Part shown: positions 24,523 through 30,663 of the stretch, piece after piece
Numbering within the stretch: the first letter of the stretch is position 1
How the letters are laid out: each line of letters begins with the position of its first letter
Assembly (NCBI GenBank): GCA_045577615.1
Contig: JAZNIT010000033.1
Span: 1 to 40,847 of the forward strand
Length of the DNA: 40,847 nucleotides
Reading direction: 5' to 3'
DNA from: RGIG2206 sp045577615
GTDB taxonomy: Bacteria > Bacillota > Clostridia > Oscillospirales > Acutalibacteraceae
Notes under the pieces: generated by a model
Told to the model about the DNA's origin: nothing
The model's database searches: none
What the model saw: the letters and a program-made list of their open reading frames with translations, nothing else
Made by a program: the position numbers and the translations under genes

Positions 24523-25075
24523 GGGTGTTGTTTTTCTTAGCATTGGTTGCATTCTTATCCTTATTGCTTGCGGATGGTATGTATATAATATTGTCGAGGA
24601 TAAAAATGCCGGACAATATGCATCGGAAATATTAAATGAATTCGATAAGGCGCAAAATGAAAAAACAGATAAAAATGCACCTATAATCACGGTAGATGGC
24701 GATGCTTTTTGCGGTAAGGTCATTGTTGAAAAATTGTCTGTGGAACTTCCTGTATATGATGAATGGAATTATACCCGACTAAAATCTGCTCCTTGCCGAT
24801 ACACAGGAAGCGTTGATACAAATGATATTATAATTTCCGCACACAATTATAAAAGCCATTTTGGTTCGCTAAACAAGTTGGTGATTGGCGATGAAGTTGA
24901 ATTTATTGATGCTTACGGGAAGTCGCATCTATATGAGGTTTGTGAAATTACAACCTTAGATGGAACCGCAGTATCAGATATGCAATCAGGTGGCTGGGAT
25001 TTCACATTGTTCACTTGCACCAAAGGCGGCGAACAGCGGGTAACCGTGAGATGTGAAAGGGATAAAACATATTAA
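24506..25075 (+). CDS. Second sortase of the pilus operon
   Basis: A 189-residue protein starting at ATG 24506, with AGGAG upstream. A single N-terminal helix (about 7-27) anchors it. The catalytic residues are H113 (ISAHNY), C171 (LFTCT) and R178 (EQRVTVRC). There is no C-terminal helix, so it differs from the class C-like enzyme upstream. A housekeeping or base-anchoring role for the LPQTG subunit encoded just before it is likely. The class (D/E or B-like) cannot be set by eye. Confidence 0.85.
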   Translation: MLKRNKGVVFLSIGCILILIACGWYVYNIVEDKNAGQYASEILNEFDKAQNEKTDKNAPIITVDGDAFCGKVIVEKLSVELPVYDEWNYTRLKSAPCRYTGSVDTNDIIISAHNYKSHFGSLNKLVIGDEVEFIDAYGKSHLYEVCEITTLDGTAVSDMQSGGWDFTLFTCTKGGEQRVTVRCERDKTY

Positions 25076-25091
25076 AGGAAAGATTCATTGT

Positions 25092-25126
25092 AAGGGTGGT
25101 GACTCGAAAAAGTCATCGCCCTTTTT
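25092..25126 (+). terminator. Rho-independent terminator of the pilus operon
   Basis: AAGGGTGGTGACT (25092-25104) pairs with AGTCATCGCCCTT (25111-25123) with two G-U pairs, followed by TTT. Confidence 0.88.
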
Positions 25127-25200
25127 ATATCTCGATTTGAAATTTCAAAATTAGTTGGAAATTCTGCTCATAATTTCTACAAAAAGTGTGATACTAATAT
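25127..25200. repeat. Repeat unit C, part 1
   Basis: It matches 13579-13650 (unit B). Its first bases, ATCTCGATTTGAAATTT, also resemble the spoVT upstream region (ATCACGATTTGAATTTA near 27754). No gene is present in 25127-25484 apart from a 26-codon remnant. Confidence 0.75.
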
Positions 25201-25227
25201 CACACTAAAATTGTAAAAAGAGGAGTT

Positions 25228-25296
25228 TTTACACGCAAAGCGTGGCAAGGTTCTCGGGTACCCATTCAAAATCTATGATTTTGCAAATGGGTGAGG
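25228..25296 (+). other. Hairpin-forming segment ahead of the unit C spoVT remnant
   Basis: CACG-caaag-CGTG (25232-25244) is followed by a larger stem of ACCCATTCAAAATC (25260-25273) and GATTTTGCAAATGGGT (25277-25292). It lies directly upstream of a GGTGAGG ribosome-like site and the ATG at 25306. Units A and B and intact spoVT lack it. Confidence 0.5.
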
Positions 25297-25305
25297 TTCT
25301 TATAT

Positions 25306-25386
25306 ATGAAAGCAACAGGTATTGTACGCCGAATCGATGCTGGTGTTATAATACCACCAAAGCCTATAAAACCGCATAAACACTAG
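25306..25386 (+). pseudogene. Repeat unit C, part 2: truncated spoVT/abrB-type start (26 codons)
   Basis: The reading frame begins MKATGIVRRIDAGVIIPP, against MKATGIVRRIDDLGRVVIPK in intact SpoVT, and runs into the repeat core with a TAG at 25384-25386. Start codon and ribosome-like site survive. The loss of the D-L-G-R segment and the early stop argue against a working AbrB domain, although a short peptide could still be made. Confidence 0.6.
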
Positions 25387-25447
25387 GGTTTTCGCTGGTT
25401 TGCCATATTGAACACAAGGGTGTCAAAAACGGGTTTTTGGGCGGCTT
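25361..25447. repeat. Repeat unit C, part 3: 35-bp core within inverted repeats
   Basis: The core 25368-25402 is 33/35 identical to unit A. Outer arms beginning AAAGCC (left) and ending GGGCGGCTTT (right) pair imperfectly, as in unit A. The tail TATTGAACACAAGGGTGTCA also matches unit A (TATTGAACGCATTGGTGTCA). Confidence 0.75.
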
Positions 25448-25457
25448 TATACATAGC

Positions 25458-25486
25458 AAAAGCGAGGTGAATTTCACCTCGCTTTT
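25458..25486 (-). terminator. Terminator of the radical SAM operon
   Basis: AAAAGCGAGGTGA (25458-25470) pairs perfectly with TCACCTCGCTTTT (25474-25486). The stop codon of the leftward gene (25487-25485) touches the stem, as in the two genes at 7.0 and 7.7 kb. Confidence 0.8.
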
Positions 25487-26738
25487 AAAATTTAATTTCT
25501 TTAGGGAACGATTCCTTGCGCATAATTCCCCACATTTTATCGATATATGACAGCGTATAAAAGTTTTCATAATGGTGGTAATAAAAGGCACCTTTTAAGG
25601 TCATTTCATAAATACCGTCATATTCCTTGACAAATCCCAATCTTTTTGATAGCCATAATTCAAAACCGTACATTTTTTTGAGAGGAACACCAAAGAATTT
25701 TTCAAAATCTTTAATATTTACTTTTGTACTGTACGCCGTCCAAAACAACCAATAAATCATTCTTTGTCGTTTTGTAAAACGAATCGTCAAAGATGTAGCA
25801 AGGTTGTTCGAAGCGATTCTATCACAATATGATTCAACATTGAACGTATTAATTTTGAATTGTTCCTTAAAAAGACTGGTGGCAGAGCAACCAAACCCAA
25901 GAAAATTATCTCTAGTCATTGATGAGTATTTTGCATTCGGTTTGCTTGAAAAAGTCCAGATTGAATCTCGTAGATAGCCTTTACTCAAGCAGTATTGCGT
26001 AATTGCATCAAGCAACTGGCGCTTTTCTTTTTTGGGCATTGCAACAACAGGACTTTTTGTAAAAGCGAAATCAATAAAAGGATAAATGGCAATGTGGTTT
26101 GCTCCCAAAGAAAAGGCCATATCAATATCCGATTTTAGATCGTTATAGGTCTGCTCGGGTAGCGCAAAAATAAAATCCATCGAAACGGTTTCAAAGGGAA
26201 CAGCCGCCAAAGCAGACATCATTGCAGAGGTGTCAATTTTCTTTCTGCCGAGAATCTTCTGATATTTATCGCAGAAAGACTGGATACCAATGCTGATTTT
26301 TGTTACACCGGCATCTTTTAAAATTTGCAATGTTTCCACATTCACATTGTCGGGGTGAAGTTCCAACCCTATTCCGTCTGTGATGATAAAATGCTCATTT
26401 AAAGCATCAACAATTTCTTTTATGCGAGTTGCTGCAAGTGCAGGGGTGCCACCGCCGAAATACAGACTTGTTACCGTTTTCTTTTCAGTGTTTTGACCGC
26501 CGACAATGTGAATTTCTTTGATTAAAGCATCTATGTATTTATCGCATAAGTCAGCTGAATAGCGCACCTTACAATACGGGCAAAAATCACATATACTTTT
26601 ACAGAAAGGAATATGAACATATAATCCGAGATTTTCGCATTCCATAAAAGGCAATATTCGGTCATATTCATTTTTAAATGTAAATGGCTTTACTGTTCGT
26701 GTAAGCCACATTCTAGTTAAACTTGTAATAAAACTCAT
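25485..26738 (-). CDS. HemW/HemN-like radical SAM protein
   Basis: A 417-residue protein starting at ATG 26738; its ribosome site (TTTAGGAG) overlaps the stop codon of the upstream gene. The iron-sulfur site is C46-x3-C50-x2-C53 (PFCKSICDFCPYC), with the aromatic/Pro lead LYVHIPF of the coproporphyrinogen oxidase-like family. YFGGGTPA, ELHPDNV, SIGIQSF and FALPEQT follow as SAM-binding and barrel motifs. The C-terminal 120 residues resemble the winged-helix HemN_C region. Family members include heme chaperones (HemW), anaerobic coproporphyrinogen oxidase and methyltransferases. True HemN needs further residues I cannot confirm, so the substrate is open. Confidence 0.85.
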   Translation of the reverse strand: MSFITSLTRMWLTRTVKPFTFKNEYDRILPFMECENLGLYVHIPFCKSICDFCPYCKVRYSADLCDKYIDALIKEIHIVGGQNTEKKTVTSLYFGGGTPALAATRIKEIVDALNEHFIITDGIGLELHPDNVNVETLQILKDAGVTKISIGIQSFCDKYQKILGRKKIDTSAMMSALAAVPFETVSMDFIFALPEQTYNDLKSDIDMAFSLGANHIAIYPFIDFAFTKSPVVAMPKKEKRQLLDAITQYCLSKGYLRDSIWTFSSKPNAKYSSMTRDNFLGFGCSATSLFKEQFKINTFNVESYCDRIASNNLATSLTIRFTKRQRMIYWLFWTAYSTKVNIKDFEKFFGVPLKKMYGFELWLSKRLGFVKEYDGIYEMTLKGAFYYHHYENFYTLSYIDKMWGIMRKESFPKEIKF

Positions 26739-26745
26739 ATTTCTC

Positions 26746-27648
26746 CTAAATGTACTTCAGGTATGTACGAAGCATATCAAATATTATTTTGGGATTACCT
26801 TTGAATAAAAGTGTGTATTCTGCAACGAAAAAGTATCCGCATTGATCGCAAAGACCGGGAACATCAATACAGCGTCCGCAGGTAGACAACTTTCCGTTTT
26901 CTATCACTACACACTGATGACAAGGTGTGGGGAAACGATTTTCTATGAGATATGGAAACGCACTTTTTAGGTTGAATACAGGTGCGCCTTCTTTCATCAT
27001 TTGAGTTATCGTATCACAGCACTTGGCTTTTTCCTCTTTGCTTAAAGATAAATCTTTTGTATCGGGATAAGGTGTATGAAAATTAAAGGATACTGCACGA
27101 ACATTTTTGGTGTCACGAGCAGTTAAACATACATCGCGCACAAAGCCTTTGTTGATTTGATTGATTGCCATATAAAAACAGATATTATCTGACGTGGCAT
27201 TGCTGATATTCTCCATAATGGTGTCATAGGTATCGCCGCGAATTTCGTTGTGACGTTGCTTATCGCCGTCTAAACTCAGAAGAATCAAATCGGCTTCGGG
27301 TAGATCAATCGGGAATGTGCCGTTTGTAACCACATTGACAATAAGGAACCCCATTTCTTTTGCCTCGACAACTAAGTCGCGAAGTGAACGATCACCATCT
27401 TTCCAAAGAAATGTTTCGCCGCCACAAAAGAATAAAATGCGCACTCCCATATCATACAGCTGCTGCATTTCCTGACGAATTTGTTTATATGGATGAACAA
27501 TGGCGGTTATGTTATTAACAGAGCAATGTTTACAATGTAGGTTACATTTATCAGTAACAATTACGGTTCCAAGAATTGGGGTTTTCTTTTTGAAAAGAAT
27601 TGTCTTGATGCCAAACCCCGCAAAATGAAAAAATGATGATAATTTCAT
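26746..27648 (-). CDS. Radical SAM protein with C-terminal cysteine cluster
   Basis: A 300-residue protein. ATG 27648 is preferred (AGAGG 6 bases upstream) over ATG 27654, which abuts that site. The radical SAM motif is C35-NLH-C39-KH-C42, with FFCGGETFLW and LLSLDGDKQRHNEIRG as the SAM and barrel motifs of the MoaA/PqqE group. The C-terminal region has clustered cysteines (CHQC, CGRC, CDQCG) that could bind an auxiliary iron-sulfur cluster, SPASM/Twitch style. The substrate is unknown, and no small peptide precursor is evident beside it. It lies 7 bp from the second radical SAM gene and is divergent from spoVT. Confidence 0.85.
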   Translation of the reverse strand: MKLSSFFHFAGFGIKTILFKKKTPILGTVIVTDKCNLHCKHCSVNNITAIVHPYKQIRQEMQQLYDMGVRILFFCGGETFLWKDGDRSLRDLVVEAKEMGFLIVNVVTNGTFPIDLPEADLILLSLDGDKQRHNEIRGDTYDTIMENISNATSDNICFYMAINQINKGFVRDVCLTARDTKNVRAVSFNFHTPYPDTKDLSLSKEEKAKCCDTITQMMKEGAPVFNLKSAFPYLIENRFPTPCHQCVVIENGKLSTCGRCIDVPGLCDQCGYFFVAEYTLLFKGNPKIIFDMLRTYLKYI

Positions 27649-27685
27649 ACACATCCTCTTTCGTGGTAAATTGATTATTTTTCAT

Positions 27686-27714
27686 ATTATAACATACATA
27701 AGCTGAAAAGTAAA
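27686..27714 (-). promoter_or_regulatory. Promoter of the radical SAM operon
   Basis: On the minus strand, TTTACT (27714-27709) and TATAAT (27691-27686) have a 17-bp spacer. The region to spoVT (27715-27784) includes the sequence copied in repeat unit A. A sporulation-sigma promoter for spoVT is expected here, but I could not assign one confidently. Confidence 0.6.
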
Positions 27715-27784
27715 TTCAAGCAGTATAAATTCCCTTTAATCACAAATAATAGTATCACGATTTGAATTTAAAGGAGATTTATAT

Positions 27785-28324
27785 ATGAAAGCAACAGGAA
27801 TTGTGAGAAGAATAGACGACCTTGGTCGTGTGGTTATTCCGAAAGAGATTAGAAGAACAATGAGAATTCGTGAGGGGGACCCGTTGGAGATTTACACCGA
27901 TGGCGAGGGTGAGGTTATCTTTAAAAAATACTCCCCTATCGGTGAGCTGTCGGAATTTGCGGCTCAATATGCCGATGTGCTTGTGAAGGCCACCGACATT
28001 CCCGTTATCATTTGTGACCGCGACCACTGCATTGCAGCGGCAGGCATCTCTAAAAAAGAGGTTTTGGAGCGCCGCGTTACCGCTGACCTTGAGGATGTTG
28101 CCGAATCCCGCAGGCACTATATGCGCAGCGGTGAGGGCAAGGACATTATTCCCCTTGAGGGTGTGGCATACACCGCATCGGTTATATGCCCCATCATCAG
28201 CGCAGGTGATGTGTGCGGAAGCGTTATTTTTGTGGCGCCGGACGAGGATTTTACCGCTGACGACAACGACTTGAAAACGGCTCAGATTGCGGCAGGATTT
28301 TTGGGCAAACAGATGGAAGACTAA
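27785..28324 (+). CDS. spoVT: Stage V sporulation protein T, transcriptional regulator
   Basis: A 179-residue protein starting at ATG 27785, with AAAGGAG upstream. The N-terminal swapped-hairpin AbrB DNA-binding domain (1-50: MKATGIVRRIDDLGRVVIPK ... REGDPLEIYTDGEGEVIFKK) and a C-terminal GAF-like domain (about 60-178, with VIICDRDHCIAAAG and VICPIISAGDVCGSVIF) give the full family architecture and length. SpoVT tunes forespore sigma-G genes in Bacillus and is needed for sporulation in clostridia. Three decayed copies of its 5' region occur upstream at 8.6, 13.7 and 25.3 kb. Confidence 0.95.
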   Translation: MKATGIVRRIDDLGRVVIPKEIRRTMRIREGDPLEIYTDGEGEVIFKKYSPIGELSEFAAQYADVLVKATDIPVIICDRDHCIAAAGISKKEVLERRVTADLEDVAESRRHYMRSGEGKDIIPLEGVAYTASVICPIISAGDVCGSVIFVAPDEDFTADDNDLKTAQIAAGFLGKQMED

Positions 28325-28348
28325 ATTTAGTTTTTATTGAAAAAAGGC

Positions 28349-28377
28349 TTGCATTATTACCTTTGGTGTGATATAAT
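28349..28377 (+). promoter_or_regulatory. Promoter of the rimP-nusA-infB operon
   Basis: TTGCAT (28349-28354) and TATAAT (28372-28377) have a 17-bp spacer, 25 bp after the spoVT stop codon. Confidence 0.75.
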
Positions 28378-28404
28378 CCTTTTTAGTAGTATTATTGTTT
28401 TAAC

Positions 28405-28457
28405 GAAAGAGTGGGGCGACCCGCTCTTTCAGTTTTGTTGGGGCATTATTTTGCCCC
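28405..28457 (+). promoter_or_regulatory. Leader hairpins of the rimP operon
   Basis: GAAAGAGTGGG-gcga-CCCGCTCTTTC (28405-28430, one G-U) is followed by GTTTTG and then GGGGCA/TGCCCC (28440-28457). The first can act as a weak terminator or stabiliser of the operon leader, a common arrangement ahead of rimP in Firmicutes. Confidence 0.6.
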
Positions 28458-28485
28458 GCCAAATTATGCAAAGGCAGGTTAGTTT

Positions 28486-28962
28486 ATGGCACAAAACAAA
28501 AAGGGCAACACCGAGTCAATCGTACGCGATTTAATCAGTCCCGTTGCCGAGCAGTTGGGTCTCAGGCTGTGGGACGTGCGCTTTGTTAAAGAGGGCACCG
28601 AGCATTATCTGCGCATCACCATCGACAAGGATGAGGGCATCCTCATCGAGGACTGTGAACGTATGAGCCGCGCTATCGACCCCATTATCGACGAGGCAGA
28701 CCCCATCGATTGCTCATATTTTCTTGAGGTTTCTTCTCCCGGTTTGGGCAGGCCCCTCACCCGCCCCGAGCATTTCGAAGCTATGATGGGTCAAGAGGTG
28801 AGAATTCATCTGATTCGCCCCTATGAAAACGAGAGAGATTACACCGGTGTTCTGTCAGCCTATGACGGCGGTGTTACCATCACCACAGAGGGCGGTCAGC
28901 TGTCCTTTGGAAAGGCCGATATTTCATCGGTCAAGTTAAATGACGATGCAGACTTGTTCTGA
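28486..28962 (+). CDS. rimP: Ribosome maturation factor RimP
   Basis: A 158-residue protein starting at ATG 28486, with AAGGCAGG upstream. RimP_N covers about 8-85 (GLRLWDVRFVKEGTEHYLRI ... DCERMSRAIDPIID) with the hallmark SYFLEVSSPGLGRPL at about 85-99. The RimP_C SH3-like domain covers about 100-155. It assists 30S subunit maturation. It is the first gene of the operon, 57 bp before nusA. Confidence 0.96.
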   Translation: MAQNKKGNTESIVRDLISPVAEQLGLRLWDVRFVKEGTEHYLRITIDKDEGILIEDCERMSRAIDPIIDEADPIDCSYFLEVSSPGLGRPLTRPEHFEAMMGQEVRIHLIRPYENERDYTGVLSAYDGGVTITTEGGQLSFGKADISSVKLNDDADLF

Positions 28963-29018
28963 CATTCAAAACAGTTTTTAAACATATTCATTATACAAAG
29001 AAGGGAACGATTAAAAAA

Positions 29019-30071
29019 ATGAACAACATTGAATTTTTTGAAGCGCTTAAGGCTATGGAGCGTGAAAAAGGCATTGACGCCGAATACTTAGCCGAGAAAA
29101 TTGCCGCCGCTATTGTAGTTACCGTTAAAAAGGACTACGGCGGCGAGGACATCGTTTTTTGCAACATTGACGTTGATACCGCTACTTTTGAGGTTATCGT
29201 TCGCAAAAACGTTGTTGATGAGGTTGAAAATCCTTTCACCGATTTGACTCTTGACCAAGCAAAGAAATATGACAAGAAGGCTGTTGTGGGCGCTACCGTT
29301 GACATCCGTCTTGATACCATGCAGTTTGGCAGAATTGCCGCTCAGACCGCAAAGCACGTTATCCGCCAGGGCATTCGCGATGCAGAGCGCGACCGCACTC
29401 GCAGCGAGTTCCAAAGCAAAAACCAAGAATTGGTTTCTGCAAAGGTTCTTCGTGTTGACCCCGAAACCGGCAACGCTGTGCTTGAGATTGCCAACTCTGA
29501 GGCTACCCTGCCTAAGGCAGAGCAAATCCCCGACGAAATCATTGAAGAAGGCGACACCATCAAGGTATTCATCGTTGACGTTCGTGAGACCGAAAAGGGC
29601 CCCCGTGTTCGCATAAGCCGCACTCACTCAGGTATGGTTCGCCGTTTGTTTGAGCAAGAGGTGCCCGAAATCTTTGACGGTACCATCGAAATTAAGAGCA
29701 TCACCCGTGAGGCAGGCAGCCGCACCAAGATTGCCGTTTACAGCAAAGACGAAAACGTGGATGCAGTTGGCTCTTGCATTGGTCAGAAGGGTGCCCGTAT
29801 TGCTCAGATTCTTGACACCCTGGGTGGCGAGAAAATCGACATCGTTAAGTGGAGCGAAATCCCCGAGGAGTTCATCCGCGAGGCTCTCTCCCCTGCCAAG
29901 GTGCTTGCAGTTGACGTTGACCCCGACGGTGCTAAGGCCTGCAAGGCTACCGTGCCCGATGGCCAGCTTTCACTTGCTATCGGCAACAAGGGTCAGAACG
30001 TTCGTCTTGCCGCCAAACTGACCGGATGGAAGATTGACATCCGTCCCGAAAGCGGATTTTACGGCGAATAA
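29019..30071 (+). CDS. nusA: Transcription termination/antitermination factor NusA
   Basis: A 350-residue protein. It has an N-terminal RNA polymerase-binding domain (1-125), S1 (about 130-200, VSAKVLRVDPETGNAVLEI), KH1 (about 205-275) and KH2 (about 276-345, SLAIGNKGQNVRLAAKLTGW). The signature RVRISRTHSGMVRRLFEQEVPEI is present. As in most Firmicutes, there is no acidic C-terminal repeat. It affects pausing, termination and antitermination. Confidence 0.97.
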   Translation: MNNIEFFEALKAMEREKGIDAEYLAEKIAAAIVVTVKKDYGGEDIVFCNIDVDTATFEVIVRKNVVDEVENPFTDLTLDQAKKYDKKAVVGATVDIRLDTMQFGRIAAQTAKHVIRQGIRDAERDRTRSEFQSKNQELVSAKVLRVDPETGNAVLEIANSEATLPKAEQIPDEIIEEGDTIKVFIVDVRETEKGPRVRISRTHSGMVRRLFEQEVPEIFDGTIEIKSITREAGSRTKIAVYSKDENVDAVGSCIGQKGARIAQILDTLGGEKIDIVKWSEIPEEFIREALSPAKVLAVDVDPDGAKACKATVPDGQLSLAIGNKGQNVRLAAKLTGWKIDIRPESGFYGE

Positions 30072-30089
30072 GAAGCGGAGTGATTTGAT

Positions 30090-30359
30090 TTGAAGGAACG
30101 CAAAATTCCTATGCGTATGTGCAACGGTTGCGGCGAAATGATGGCTAAAAATCAGTTGATTCGCATTGTGCGTGATAACGAGGGTGAGCTTTCATTAGAC
30201 CTGACCGGCAAAAAGAACGGCCGCGGTGCTTATATCTGCCGCAATGCCGAGTGCCTTAAAAAGGCTCGCAAAAACCATCGCATTGACCGTTCATTCGGCA
30301 TTCAAATCCCCGATGAGATTTATGACCGTTTGGAAAAGGAGTTTGTCTGTGAACAATAA
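30090..30359 (+). CDS. rnpM: RNase P modulator RnpM (YlxR)
   Basis: An 89-residue protein. TTG 30090 is the only fitting start, with GCGGAG 9 bases upstream. The YlxR pattern is complete: RKIPMRMCNGCGE, LIRIVRD, the GRGAYIC motif and a basic NHRIDRSF tail. YlxR/RnpM binds the RNase P RNA and lowers its activity in Bacillus. The next gene overlaps by 11 bp. Confidence 0.9.
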   Translation: MKERKIPMRMCNGCGEMMAKNQLIRIVRDNEGELSLDLTGKKNGRGAYICRNAECLKKARKNHRIDRSFGIQIPDEIYDRLEKEFVCEQ

Positions 30360-30660
30360 AGCCGAATCCATGTTAGGTATGGCTCGCCGTGCCGGCAAGC
30401 TTGAGGCAGGTTTTGAGCGTTGCGCCACCGCCGTTAAATCAGGCAAGGCCAAGCTGATGATAATCTGCTGTGATATTTCGGAAAAGACAAAGAAAGAAAT
30501 GCTCTTTTTGTGTGACAAGCATAACGTGGCTGCCCTGCAAACTGAGCTTACCCTATCCCAACTATCAGCCGCCATTGGCTTTAAGGCCGGTTTGTGCGCC
30601 GTGTGCGACCAGAGCTTTGCAGGCAGGCTGACAGAATTACTGACAGGAAAGGATGATTAA
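30349..30660 (+). CDS. L7Ae/L30e-family RNA-binding protein (YlxQ)
   Basis: A 103-residue protein. GTG 30349 follows AAGGAG by 7 bases; longer in-frame starts lie within rnpM. Residues of about 3-95 fit the L7Ae fold (AESMLGMARRAGKLEAGFER, KAKLMIICCDISEKTKK, FKAGLCAVCD). Such proteins bind kink-turn RNA. YlxQ normally lies here, between rnpM and infB. Confidence 0.92.
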   Translation: MNNKAESMLGMARRAGKLEAGFERCATAVKSGKAKLMIICCDISEKTKKEMLFLCDKHNVAALQTELTLSQLSAAIGFKAGLCAVCDQSFAGRLTELLTGKDD

Positions 30661-30663
30661 CCT

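Noticed and set aside
26746..27648. RiPP maturase with a nearby precursor peptide
   Set aside because: No small ORF with a ribosome site and plausible core peptide was found on either side; only spoVT and the partner radical SAM gene are adjacent.
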